Assembly: GCA_023362775.1 (NCBI GenBank)
Contig: JALMGJ010000004.1
Span: forward strand, 82,827,798 to 82,891,797
From: Charina bottae
Taxonomy: Eukaryota; Chordata; Lepidosauria; Squamata; Charinaidae
Direction: 5' to 3'
Length of the DNA: 64,000 nucleotides
Every line of letters starts with the position of its first letter. Position 1 is the first letter of the stretch. Under the pieces are notes generated by a model. It was not told where the DNA came from. It saw only the letters and a list, made by a program, of their open reading frames with translations, and searched no databases. Below, in pieces: positions 53,660-64,000 of this stretch. A program made the position numbers and the translations under genes.

Positions 53660-54484
53660 ATTTTATCTTTATCTCATTCTATGCTATCAATATGACCTTT
53701 TATATTTATTTTATTTCTATTTTAGCGTAATTGTTATGTTACTAGTTGTATGCTGGTCTATGACCAAAATAAAAATTGATTGATTGATAGCTTTACCAAA
53801 GTCCTGTTGATGAACCCTGACCAATACCATACAATTTTCAAAATTTTTGCTTTGTAATTTTATCCTATCCAAACTGAGAGTAACAACAATTTTGCTAAAT
53901 TATTCCATATTTACAAATTTCAGATCAGTTTAGCATAGCAAGCAATTTTAGTCACCTTAGTTTAGTCAGCAGAAAATCCAAGGTTAAATCAAGTGAATAA
54001 ACAACAGCTATTTTATCCACAAAAAGGGTATCAAGGAGCACAGAAAGGTTAGAACCTAGGAGCAAGACATTTTCTTCTATACTGCTGGTTTAGAATGCAA
54101 GTCTCTGAAGTTAAAGATTGGGATTCTAACTGCCAAATATCAAGTCCTTCCAAAGAAGCTACCACTGACAAGTAGGATTCTATTCCCAAGCAATTGCTTC
54201 TCTTGAGGGGATCTAATCCCAGATAGACATTGCTTTGCTGATTCAGACCCAAATGCTGAGCTTTTTGTCCTAAGGCAAGTGAGGCTTTGTGTTGCTAGCT
54301 GGTGGCCAGACAAAAGACAGGAGGTTATCTGATATTAGTATCTCTGTAACAATAAAGTGTGAGTACTTTATTTTAAAAATGCTTACTGAAATAAATTTCT
54401 GCTATGGGAATCTGCAAGATTTATTGGTTTCTACACTAATATTAAAAGTAAAGTAAAAGTCTGTGTAGCAGCTTGATCTATACA

Positions 54485-54524
<40 letters not shown>

Positions 54525-55990
54525 CCAGATGTGTAACCAAAAAGGTCATGAGTACTGAGTGTTCTGGTCACATTAGCTAGTCCTACATTATGATATACAA
54601 TTCCCAAAACTTAACACATATGCAATCAGTTTGATAATTCATTGGTTATTATTCTATAGTATCTTTTGGGTTCATGAAAGTGGTACATTTTGTGTGGCAA
54701 GTGAATTATTGCTGAGAAACATTATGTTACCAAATTATAAATGGTCAAAAAGAAAACATTAAGTAGAGAATACTGTTACCCATAAAGTTAATTCAGTTTA
54801 GTGCAAAATACTTTAAGAGACCAGAAAATGGCCAAGGAAAACCACCCTTAACTGTGTTAATGCTTATTCCATTTAAGCTTAACATTAATCTGAAGCTGAA
54901 CAATGGGGACATACTGCACATATACAGTAAATGGAAAGTGCAGTTTCTAGAATTAAGGGGAGGGAGGCCAAAAACGGGGGGAAAGGCTTTCAAATAATTA
55001 TGATGTAAAAATGAACTATGATGGAGGAAGAAGAAGGGAGAAGGGAGAAGGGAGAAAGAGAAGGAGAAAGAATATATTTTTATTGTTGACATTTTAGTAC
55101 ATGTTTATACCATTATTAATAATTAATATTTGATGACAATTATTAATTGGCTAGGGAAAAGGTAAGCAAATAATTATAGTTCTAGAAGATAGAGTTATCA
55201 GAAATAACAGATGTTGCTATTATAGTCATATTCCACTAATACAGGCAATTTCTGGAAATAAGAAATTATGTGATCTGTCTCTAGAGGTACCTGTCATAGC
55301 TCTTCAGTGAATGCCAAGCATATCAATTTATGGCATTATAGTCTCTCATGAACGATGAGTCCTGTTCTGTCCTCCAGTTAAAGCACTGTTTATTATCAAG
55401 CAGTTTGAAATACTGTATACTGATGTTCCACAAAATGAGCGAGAAGTGCAAATGAAGGCTGTCCTCTATAGATAATCACACTGTATTCATGGAAGCTGAC
55501 ACTTTAGTGCATCTTAAAAGTGGTTGCTGAGCTGGCAGAGTTTGTGTATCATAAATAATTAAAAGTTTCCAATACAAGCTTGATACTTCTTATAAATATC
55601 AAGTAGACACTTTATACCCCTTACTACTTGTAAGATAAATGCATAATGACATTCTAAAGCACCCAGAAAATGAAGTAGAAAAATAGAATCCTTCACAGAT
55701 CAAGATAAACTTTTAGAAAGTGGAAGATTGATTTTTGCACAATATTTCATGTCAATACTGTGATTGGTGGCATTTTCTTGTGTTTCCCCTCCCCTCCATT
55801 ATGCTGAACATCAAGAGTTAATCTACCCTACTGAATTTATTTCATAAAGTGTCATTTATTTAGCTCTTAAAAATTAGTTTACTACTTTTTAGTAAACTAA
55901 TTAAATTAGTTTAGAAAATTAGTTTACTGACTATTCTAATGTGTCAATGGAGTTGTCTGAACTTGCCAACAAGCTGGAGGGTGATGAACT
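53660..55990. other. No gene recognised
   Basis: Unique-looking AT-rich sequence with an (AAT)n run at 54486-54523, a GGGAGAA repeat near 55028-55072 and a small hairpin at 55872-55903. Short open frames have no motif. Confidence 0.5.
54486..54523. repeat. (AAT)n microsatellite
   Basis: About twelve uninterrupted AAT units. Confidence 0.95.
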
Positions 55991-56006
55991 TGAAACAGCT
56001 ATAACT

Positions 56007-57507
56007 TTTTTTCTTTTGACTTTAAAAAACAACAACAACAACGTTTTGCTTAATAGATCCTGCTGGTAGTATTCCATGGATAGATTACATGACTATTGTT
56101 TTGACTAGAAGGGTTGTTATTTTAATTTGAAGGACACAGGAAAAATGGCTTTCCAATTAGTACTTCAGGAGTTCAGAAGAGAGATTACTGAGGCTCTTTC
56201 AAATATTCAAAGATCGTTGGAATTGCTGTTCGTAATTCTGCAAAACAGAGAGAAAGATCAGAGAATGGAAACGGAAACAGAAAGGAAAGATGCTTTTGAA
56301 GTGGAGGAGAAACAGAAGGAGGGAATTTTGAGTATATTAGTTCAGAAGAACATTCTGAAGGCTATACACTACAATCTTGGTATAGATATGTTGTGGCAGT
56401 GGAGACAGAGTGAAAATATGGGTGTACAGTTGGATGGATGTTGTGAAATACGTGGAAAGGGAGAGAAGGTTGCTCTGATATTCTATATGAGATATAGAAA
56501 AGAGCAGGCTGTATATTGCGAATTTGCCATAGTGTATTGTGATTTTGGCATAACCTAAACAGAAGATATGAGAAACTGTATGGATATAAAGGCTAATGAA
56601 AATATGGACTTGAATTGTTATGAGAAATTGTATGGATATATAAAAAGTGATATTCTAAATGTAAGATGCTAAATACAAACATAAGTTGATATTGTAGAAT
56701 ATTGTTTTCCTTAGAGATATATTTATGAGAAGATAATGATATGATGAGATGAGATGGAATTAGAATGATGGTTACTACAGGATGATATATATCAATATGT
56801 ATTGTATGAATATTATAAGAATTGATATATTAGGTATTAGGTTAAGTGATATGATAGATTATGCACTTAGTTTAAATGGACACTACTACAAGGAATGGAA
56901 ATTATAGATGGATAATTGAGATATAAGAATTCCTTTTTTATGGAGATATATATATATTAGAATTAAATTATAGAAACATATATGTATGAACATTATAAGA
57001 ATTGCTAAATTATGTATTAAGTTACATAATATGTTAGGTTATGAGTCATAATATGAATAGAATATATTGTAGTTTATTAGAAGTAAATAAGGCTTTTATT
57101 TGTTATACTAATTGGAGTTTATTGAAGATATAAATATGTAGTAATGAACATTCAACATTTAACTACTACTTCAAGGAGTGGAAGTCAAAGATGGATTATT
57201 GGGAGACAGTAAGAAAGGTGAAACCTATATGAAGATTAGAAGATTGGATTAAAGAAATCAAAAGGCATATGACAAAGAAAAGTTCCTGTATACTGTATGA
57301 AGGACTAACATTTAAAATCAATTATTGTACTTTAATTTCAAAGATAGATTGGAGGACATCTATTTTCTATATTTTCTTTGCTTATTATTTCTTGACTTCA
57401 CTTTTTCTTTATCTTTTTCTTAATTTGTATTTCTGCTTCTATTTCTTTTTTCTATTCTAACTTTTATTATGTATTGTAAAACTTAATAAAATTTAATTAA
57501 AAAAAAA
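56007..57507 (+). mobile_element. 1.5-kb poly(A) retroposon with 15-bp TSD
   Basis: A perfect 15-bp duplication GAAACAGCTATAACT flanks it (55992-56006 and 57508-57522). It ends with AATAAA (57485-57490) and an A-run (57498-57507), the signature of target-primed insertion by L1-type machinery. It holds one 143-codon frame. Its AT-rich 3' half contains two diverged repeats of about 180 bp (starting near 56817 and 56998). No RT or endonuclease is present, so it is non-autonomous or internally deleted. Confidence 0.8.
56127..56558 (+). CDS. Unidentified 143-aa ORF of the 1.5-kb retroposon
   Basis: I do not recognise this protein. ATG 56127 starts MKDTGKMAFQLVLQEFRREI; a second in-frame Met at codon 7 (MAFQ) is an alternative start. 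Residues about 5-85 are charged and heptad-like (EFRREITEALSNIQRSLELL, then a Glu/Lys/Arg-rich stretch), so a coiled coil is likely, as in L1 ORF1 N-termini. The rest (about 85-143) has Trp, Tyr and Cys residues without a known motif. The position about 120 bp from the element's 5' end suggests an ORF1-like gene. Function unknown; it may not be translated. Confidence 0.4.
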   Translation: MKDTGKMAFQLVLQEFRREITEALSNIQRSLELLFVILQNREKDQRMETETERKDAFEVEEKQKEGILSILVQKNILKAIHYNLGIDMLWQWRQSENMGVQLDGCCEIRGKGEKVALIFYMRYRKEQAVYCEFAIVYCDFGIT

Positions 57508-57934
57508 GAAACAGCTATAACTAAAAGTAATCTGGTTGATTTTTCAGGGATTCTTACAGTACACAAGACTGAACAATTTACTGAACAGCAAATAAAATTA
57601 TAAATTTATTTTTTAAATTTACTTCTGTAGTTGTTTTCATTGCTTTCTTCTCTTGAACATTATCCTGAGCATCTGAGTTTTAAAAATATTTCCTTTCTGA
57701 TGTGAGAAATAATAGACTAATTCAGCCACTTTGTGTCCAGTATCAAGTATTTAAAGGGAGCAAAACAGAACATTTTTGCCACATACCCTGACCCATCACA
57801 TGATGGGCTTAGCTTTAATGGTGTGCATGTGTTTGTTTATTTATCTGTGTGTGTGTGTTTATAGAATGAGAATTCTAATTGAAAGGATCCCAACCTTATG
57901 AAGAAACCCTAAGATACATAGAAAACAGCTTTCT

Positions 57935-58471
57935 TTGGATCAAGCTGACCAAACCGATTATATGTTGGAGATGTTGCTAGCATATGCATTGGTGATGAAG
58001 GGGAGACAATTCCCTTCATATTGTTCTTGCTTAGGTGTTAATGTTGAAGGCCAAGAGGATGAAGATATCAACCTAGCTAAGAGACAACATAAATTGGCAT
58101 TGCAATCGGTTGGTGAAGAACTGCTCCAACTGCTACTTCTCCACTATAAATCATGTCCTTATTTTACAATCAGATGGTGCTATGGAGATCGCAGGAGAGG
58201 AACGGGGGGGGGGTGCATTCCAGGGGGAGAAATGATCTTACAGTGTGGAGGACCTTGGGCAGGCAACCAAGAAGCTGAGACAGGACCCGCCTTAGATTTT
58301 CCAGGGGTATTTCTCCCTAGCATCTTTTGGCTTTGCTTAGTTTGGCAAGATTCTGTGTATGGTAGGAACAATAAAGAGGTAGAGCTTCATTTCTTGGCTC
58401 AGTGCTGTTTCTTTGCCTCAAACCCTGACAGATGGGTTCACCAAGCTGGATCCAAATGCCTATGTAGATAA
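57935..58471 (+). other. 178-codon open frame of unknown nature, end resembles an LTR
   Basis: The frame is open across an acidic, helical first half and a Trp/Cys/Gly-rich second half without motifs I recognise. From about 58150 the DNA looks regulatory rather than coding: a G-run, CTTTGCTTAGTTTGGCAAGA, and AATAAAGAGG (near 58370) followed by a pyrimidine-rich segment, similar to the R-U5 part of LTRs. A decayed LTR with some internal sequence is my preferred reading, with low confidence. No TSD found. Confidence 0.3.
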
Positions 58472-58499
58472 TTCTAAATGCCTGCTAAATGTGTAGTTG

Positions 58500-60480
58500 G
58501 CTAATTAATTCACATTATTGTCTAATCAAGAATCTGGAATTAGTAATGATATAAAAACTACAATATGAATAAATAGATAATAAAAAGTGTATTCCTCTAA
58601 ACTACATTGCTTTATTGATTTAGTCCAGCTGAATTGTACTTAATTATGAATGATGACATGAACATTTTAACTGAGTATATGGGTAATTAGAAAGGCCATT
58701 TACATTTGATGTCAGCAACTTAGTTTTACTTCAGAAATACTCAATTGTTGACTGAAAACTGACATGTTACTACTAGTAGCAAGTACTGTATGTTCCTCAA
58801 TCTTTTTTTCCCTTCACCCGAAGTTAACCAAGCTCAAGAATATATTAATACACATTTTTTACAGCTAATTTAACTTGCCTAGCCTTCTGGCTCCTTTTGA
58901 ATCTGTAACTGCAGAAAAGATGGAAAAGTCTTTTTCCCTAAGTATACACCCCTCAGGTCTTACTAGATATATTGGTTCATTAACACTAACTATCCCTTAA
59001 AGATTTGTGACAAGACTGGGCAACATCCGTAAAATAATTGTATATGCTAGAGTACTGCTGAAGTGAAAATATGTTACCATATCACTTTTTAAGATTCCTG
59101 TAGGCACAACTTATTTTCTGCACTGAACTTCAGGCCATTTTTCAAATAAGAATGTACTTCAGCTTGTTGATTGGTTTGTCAATGTAAATAGACAAGGCTT
59201 AGCTGAACTGCTTTGACACCACATGACCTTACACTGTACCAGAGAAAAAGACTGTCAGAGGTCTGACTCTTGATGTGGAGATGATAGATGATAGGGGATG
59301 GATGGATGGATGGATGGATGAGAGAGAGGGAGATGGAGAGGGAGAGAGAGAGAGAGAGATCTCCACTGCTTGTGGATATATGTTCACAATGTAGTCTAAG
59401 AATCTTCAGAAAGGTGAGATTTTTGAAGCTGCATTTCTAATCGAACATACTAACACACACTCAGAAAATCAGTATTAAATTAAAATGTCTATGATTCTTT
59501 TGAACAAAACACAATTACTTACATTAATATCATATTGTAGAATTTATTTCTTCCCTAAGAATTCCTTTGGATAAATGCCACATCATCTTACAGCTGTTTA
59601 ATTTTTTGATGATTGTGCCTTTTTTCTGAAATGTGCTGTATTTATTCATATAACATGACATGTCACAATATTATAATGATTATCCTGTAGCTTTATCCAT
59701 GGTCCATAATACCATCTGCTACAAAACTAGTCTTCTCATTGCATGTGCACCATCTGGAACACCATCCATCTATATTCTAATTACTATACAGATGAGATTT
59801 TTGTTTCTACAAAAACACCATATTGCCTGTATCCTTCACTGATTGCTTATTTTGTAAAAAATATAATAGTGTACAACAGAAGTAGATTGTTGGCATCTTT
59901 AATTATTTTTAACTGCTACATTTTATTGTCCCCTCTTTTTTTCAAATATATTTCATATCAAAAGTCCTGTATCATGAAGCTGGATATAAGTATTATCAAG
60001 CATTTTTGCTACATATTGTTTTCACCCACTCCCTACTGTATATCTATTTTCAGCTCTTTGGGGCTAAAAATAAAGAGTTGTTTTTTAATCTTACAGAGTG
60101 AACTTTCATGGTAAATACCTGTCCAATTTTACTATTATAATTATTTGCCACAACCATTATAATGATTTGCAATTTGTAATAATAACAAGAAGAACTGATT
60201 AAAAATATATATATAATCCAGTGAATGGTTCTGAGCAATGGATAAGCAGAAGGACACATTAAGTATCAACTGGTTATACTGCTCAAGCATTGTGCTTCCC
60301 CCCTTTTTTTTCTCTTCCATTGGGTGCCATAGCTGATCTTGGTCAGTTCTCTCCTTTGTGATTCGAGCCCTAACCTAGGGCTTGGGAATCATAAAAGTGG
60401 CATCTAGTAATGTATGCTGGTTTTTGTAGTTGGGCTGTCATAAATTTGAGGCTCCAAATTTTAGGCAATCCAAATTTATT
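58500..60480. other. No gene recognised
   Basis: AT-rich sequence with a GGAT/GA microsatellite at 59298-59362. Open frames 59660-59842 and 59743-60114 are AT-driven and show no motif. Confidence 0.5.
59298..59362. repeat. (GGAT)n then (GA)n microsatellite
   Basis: Five GGAT units followed by interrupted GA repeats. Confidence 0.9.
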
Positions 60481-63400
60481 TTAAGTCCTTGTGGTATTAC
60501 ATATTGTTAAATTCTTCTTCCAAATTTTTGTGGTCTCTGTTTGCAGATCTCTGTATTTCATAATCTTTTTCAATTCTTTGTCTTCAACATTACTGTTTCT
60601 TGGAAGGGCCACATTAATAAACCAAATATGGTTCTTTTCAAGGACAGTAATATCAGGTGTCAATCACTCTAAATTTTAGAATCCTGTAAAATTTTTGCTG
60701 TGTCATTTTCAATAACCTTATCTACACTTTCATGTTTCCACTAATTCTTACTGACTGTGAATCTGTACTTTTTACATAAATGCCAGTATAATATCTTTCC
60801 AACTCAATCATGCCTTTTTTGCAATCCTTCTGTGTGATTTGGCTACATCTAGTTATTATGTGGTCAACTCTTTTAACCTTATTTCAGTACAATTGACATT
60901 TATTATCCATAATAATATTTTCTTTTCTTTTTACGACATTTGGGAGTAGTACTTATTCTTGGAAAACAAAAAAGCATTCCTCTATTTTCTTTTATAATAT
61001 ATCATTCTTAAACCACCTCATGTTCTGATGTTGTCTGATTTTGTATCTCTAAAATGGAGATAATTTTTTCTCTCTCTCTCCAGTTTTCTAATCTCATTTC
61101 TAACTGTTACTATAATAATATTGTATAGATTCCATTTTGGCAAATAAATCTTCTTTTGAGATTCTTTCAATAACTTTTTTACTTGTCTTGGTGTAATCAT
61201 TAAGTCCTCATTTTTCACCTTCTACTGCTCGTTTTACCTATAAAACTCCTTACTCTCCAGTCTTTCTTGGAAGATACAATCTATTTACACCACTATGAAG
61301 ATGTATTCATAGTCGTCCAATATCTAGTTTGTTGGTCAAGGTAATCAAGGTCAATCTGAGATTAGTTGACTATTCCTGCAGTATCCTGAATTGGGCAATA
61401 CCAATAAATTGATTGCTCTGATAGTATTCCCACCATTTAGGCTTAGACTTTAGGATTTTCCTTATAGAATTCTGAGCTTATTTTTCTCTTTGGTTGTGGA
61501 ATATATCAGATGTTTCCAAGATTCCCAAATATTTATACATTTCCTCAGGTGCTAAACTGTCAGCCCTTCAAGGTAGTCCAGACCAGGAAACCAAAATCAT
61601 GAAGCTAATGCTACTTTCATTATGAGGTTATACTAACAGACTCTTGCAAGTCTGAATGTGCCTCTTCACCTCTTGCCTTTACATTCCAGAGAACTAGGGA
61701 AGGTCAATTCTGAGATGCTTACTCAAATTGCATTCCTGCTTTGGACTCAGACTTCGTTTAACAGATCATTGTCTAGGCTGTGACTCTTCGTCATGTATCT
61801 CAAGGTCATTCTTACAGCCCATTACATAAACCTTTGGCAGTAGTTTCATTTCTGACTTGAATATCTTCTTGTCAGCTAGCGATTTTTCCCTTTCTTTATT
61901 TGAATTAGTGCACATTTACTAAGTCAAATTGCATTGCAATATCACTGCTAAATATCTGAATAGTATTTAGTAATGATTCCAATTTGGCTTTTTTTTGGCA
62001 TATTATTTTAGATTATCCATGTAAAAAGATGGGATACTTTTTTTATCTTGTTTGAAAATTGGTAGCCATGTTTTGCCTTATTTGGCAGCCTTCTTAATAA
62101 GATTATCTCCAAATTGAATAATAAAGGTGATGACGAGTCACCTTGAAATATTCCCCTTTTTATTTTAACTTAAACAAACTCATCACCATTAAGTGTTAAT
62201 TTTGTCTTCTATGTATTCATTATTGTTTCTACAAAACCTCAGATATTTTGATTGATACCAAAAACTTCTGTGCTTTTCATGATCCTATTTGAGAGTTGAA
62301 TGCTTTCTTGTAATCACTCTAAGACATACGTAAATTCACTTTTCTTTGACTTTATTTAGGTTGCTTTATCAATAAATAACTGATCTTTGGTTCATAATGC
62401 ATTTTTGCAGTTTCCTTTTTTGCTCAGCTGAGTAGAAAATCTTCTTTAAGATAATCAAACATTAAATTCACTATTATTCCAGTAAGAATTGTTAACATGG
62501 GAGGCAAACAAGTTTTGGGTCTGTAGTTTTGAGATATGGCTCTTTTTTCTTTGTCTTACATTATTAAAAAAATATTCTTCCAGTTGTCAACCAGTATTAA
62601 TTTCTTCCATTTTTTAGTGCAACATGAAACTGACCAACATTAAACTGATTCATGTAGGCTGGTTACATATTTAAGCCAAAATCCATACAACTCATCAATC
62701 CCAGATACAACCCAGTTCTTGATTTTCTTTTGACTGCTTCCAAACCATTTTTCTATCAAAGTTAAATTTTCCATAGATTTTTGTTCTTTTCAATTTATTT
62801 TAGGCACAATAAATCCACTGTGCCTTTTGTTATATTCTGTAGGGCAATACCACAGTCCTTTCTAATAATGCAAGTTTTCTTCACTGTTATTTTCAAAATA
62901 CTGTTTTCACTTGGAACCAATATTCCTGTAGAACTGATGCTGATTTGTTCCACATTGCAAATTTTATTTGCAGTGGCTTATATGACCATCATACCACTTG
63001 ATTTTTCCTGATAATGCCACAAACAGGAATTCTTGAACTTCAGTTTTCGTTTTGGTTCTGATATTATATTGGTTTTTAGGTCCAGTTTCAGTTTTTCATT
63101 TTGCAGTTTTCCTAGTTTTATAGTTTTCAAATTTCTCATCTCCCCACAGTTTTTTCCTTCTTGCTTCTAAGTGAATTTTCCATTTAGGTTTATCTTTTTT
63201 AAACTAACTTTTGTTCCTTAACTTAACATACCAGTTTATTAAACTTTAACAGCACAATACGTTGGTTGGCTTGTTTCACCAAGTGTCCATGTTGAAATGC
63301 TTTCTAGTGCTTTGCTTATGTCATGAAGAATCTCAGATAAGACTCTCCTATTTGTTTGCTTAAAAATCGGTAGTCCCATTCTTGCTGCTAATTCCAATAA

Positions 63401-63500
63401 CTTTTTAATAACTTTTTAAATCAATTATTTTTGCCTTTTGGTTATCTCTGGTTGCTCATCTGTACTAATTGCTGCATTTTCTTTCCCAGAAGCAACATTT
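60481..63500 (-). pseudogene. R4/Dong-like LINE, heavily eroded
   Basis: Minus-strand translation in shifting frames gives blocks in the right order. Near 62700 is a NGLEAVKRKSRTGLYLGLM-like stretch. Around 61550 is MYKYLGILE. Around 61420-61230 are segments like IRAINTWAIPVIRYTAGI and DVDRLYLPRKTG in degraded form. At 60663-60481 comes an uninterrupted tail with PDITVLEKNHIWFINVALPR and KKIMKYRDLQTETTKIWKKN. The tail matches the PD-(D/E)XK-like C-terminal endonuclease of R4-type elements, where an Asp in DVAVP is normal; here it reads NVALP. The start is not defined. It is the oldest large element here. Confidence 0.6.
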
Positions 63501-63603
63501 TCTTGCAAGCCTTGACTCTTCTTTACTATTTCCACCCACAAAATACCCTTTATCATGGTAGCATTCAGATTTTTCTAGTTTCCCGTTTCATTGATGTTTT
63601 CTG

Positions 63604-63652
63604 CTGCTGTTGCTGCTGCTGCTGCTAATTATGTTTTCTGCTGCTGCTGCTG
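63604..63652. repeat. Interrupted (TGC)n trinucleotide repeat
   Basis: Two TGC runs (about seven and six units) are separated by TAATTATGTTTTC. On the other strand this is CAG. Confidence 0.9.
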
Positions 63653-63668
63653 ATTCATTAACGATATA

Positions 63669-63860
63669 CTGTATACACACACACAAACGTACACAGACAC
63701 ATACAACCAAGCTAATGAAAAAATATAACCAATTTTTTCATTAGCTTGTGTGTGTGTGTTTGTGTGTATATATACACATACATACACATGCATACACACA
63801 CAATATATATATATATATACACACACACACATACATACATACATACATACACTATATGTA

Positions 63861-63893
<33 letters not shown>

Positions 63894-63929
63894 TCAATAT
63901 ATATTCAATATTCAATATACATATATATT

Positions 63930-63973
<44 letters not shown>

Positions 63974-64000
63974 TATATGTGTGTGTGTGTGTGTATTCAA
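63669..64000. repeat. CA/TG/TA compound microsatellite to window end
   Basis: Alternating CA, TG, TATA and CATA tracts fill the last ~330 bp, interrupted by a 17-bp-stem hairpin at 63708-63748 and several ATTCAATAT units. Translations here are simple His/Tyr/Val repeats and not genes. Confidence 0.9.

Noticed and set aside
63629..63915. Frames with Tyr/Val/Cys repeats
   Set aside because: Translation of dinucleotide microsatellites.
1..64000. Host gene exons with splice sites
   Set aside because: I looked for conserved exon-like translations outside the repeats on both strands and found none I could support; an intron or intergenic desert is likely.

Overview
This window is vertebrate nuclear DNA that is AT-rich, poor in genes and dense in retroelements. 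The repeat set points to a squamate reptile (a lizard or snake; I cannot choose between them). It holds BovB (RTE) LINEs, tRNA-derived squamate SINEs including the Sauria type, CR1/L2-like LINEs, Penelope-like elements with a GIY-YIG endonuclease, an R4-like LINE, Ty3/gypsy remnants, and two Ty1/copia elements with both LTRs still present. I found no host protein-coding exon and no functional RNA gene. Almost every long reading frame is a transposable-element gene or its remains.

Layout. 1-1312: flanking DNA with a microsatellite. 1313-6336: a very young copia element (LTRs differ at 1 of 454 positions), inserted in or next to the 5' end of a minus-strand endogenous retrovirus (Gag matrix, leader, primer site, LTR; 6337-7797). 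7911-10225: a broken BovB copy. 11231-11563: a SINE with an 11-bp target-site duplication (TSD). 13467-15148: Penelope-like fragments, one forming a ~409-bp-arm palindrome. 19330-20325: the C-terminus of a LINE, followed by a full-length BovB (20327-23539) with an uninterrupted 1008-codon frame. 23580-24900: a decayed gypsy pol carrying a 221-bp hAT-type element. 25245-35545: CR1 pieces, SINEs and simple repeats. 36510-36990: a second, older Penelope-type fragment. 37620-42686: a second copia family with 481-bp LTRs and a 5-bp TSD. 42928-43506: a palindromic DNA transposon. 47305-50042: an L1-like remnant with a nested SINE, next to a minus-strand gypsy pol fragment. 50759-53109: a head-to-head inverted Penelope composite inside a 12-bp TSD. 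56007-57507: a 1.5-kb poly(A) retroposon with a 15-bp TSD. 60481-63500: an eroded R4/Dong-like LINE. The right edge is microsatellite DNA.

How the parts relate. The proteins seen are parts of independent selfish elements, not one pathway. BovB 20332-23358 is the only full-length, uninterrupted retrotransposon protein. Both copia elements are broken in coding sequence yet have near-identical LTRs, so they either moved in trans or broke after insertion. Both carry a 14-nt primer-binding site matching the anticodon arm of initiator tRNA-Met, the half-tRNA priming known from Drosophila copia. The most unusual structures are the two Penelope inverted composites, each delimited by direct repeats that look like TSDs.

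Limits. Family names come from recognising protein motifs and consensus-like sequence by eye, without a database search. Boundaries without a TSD are approximate.
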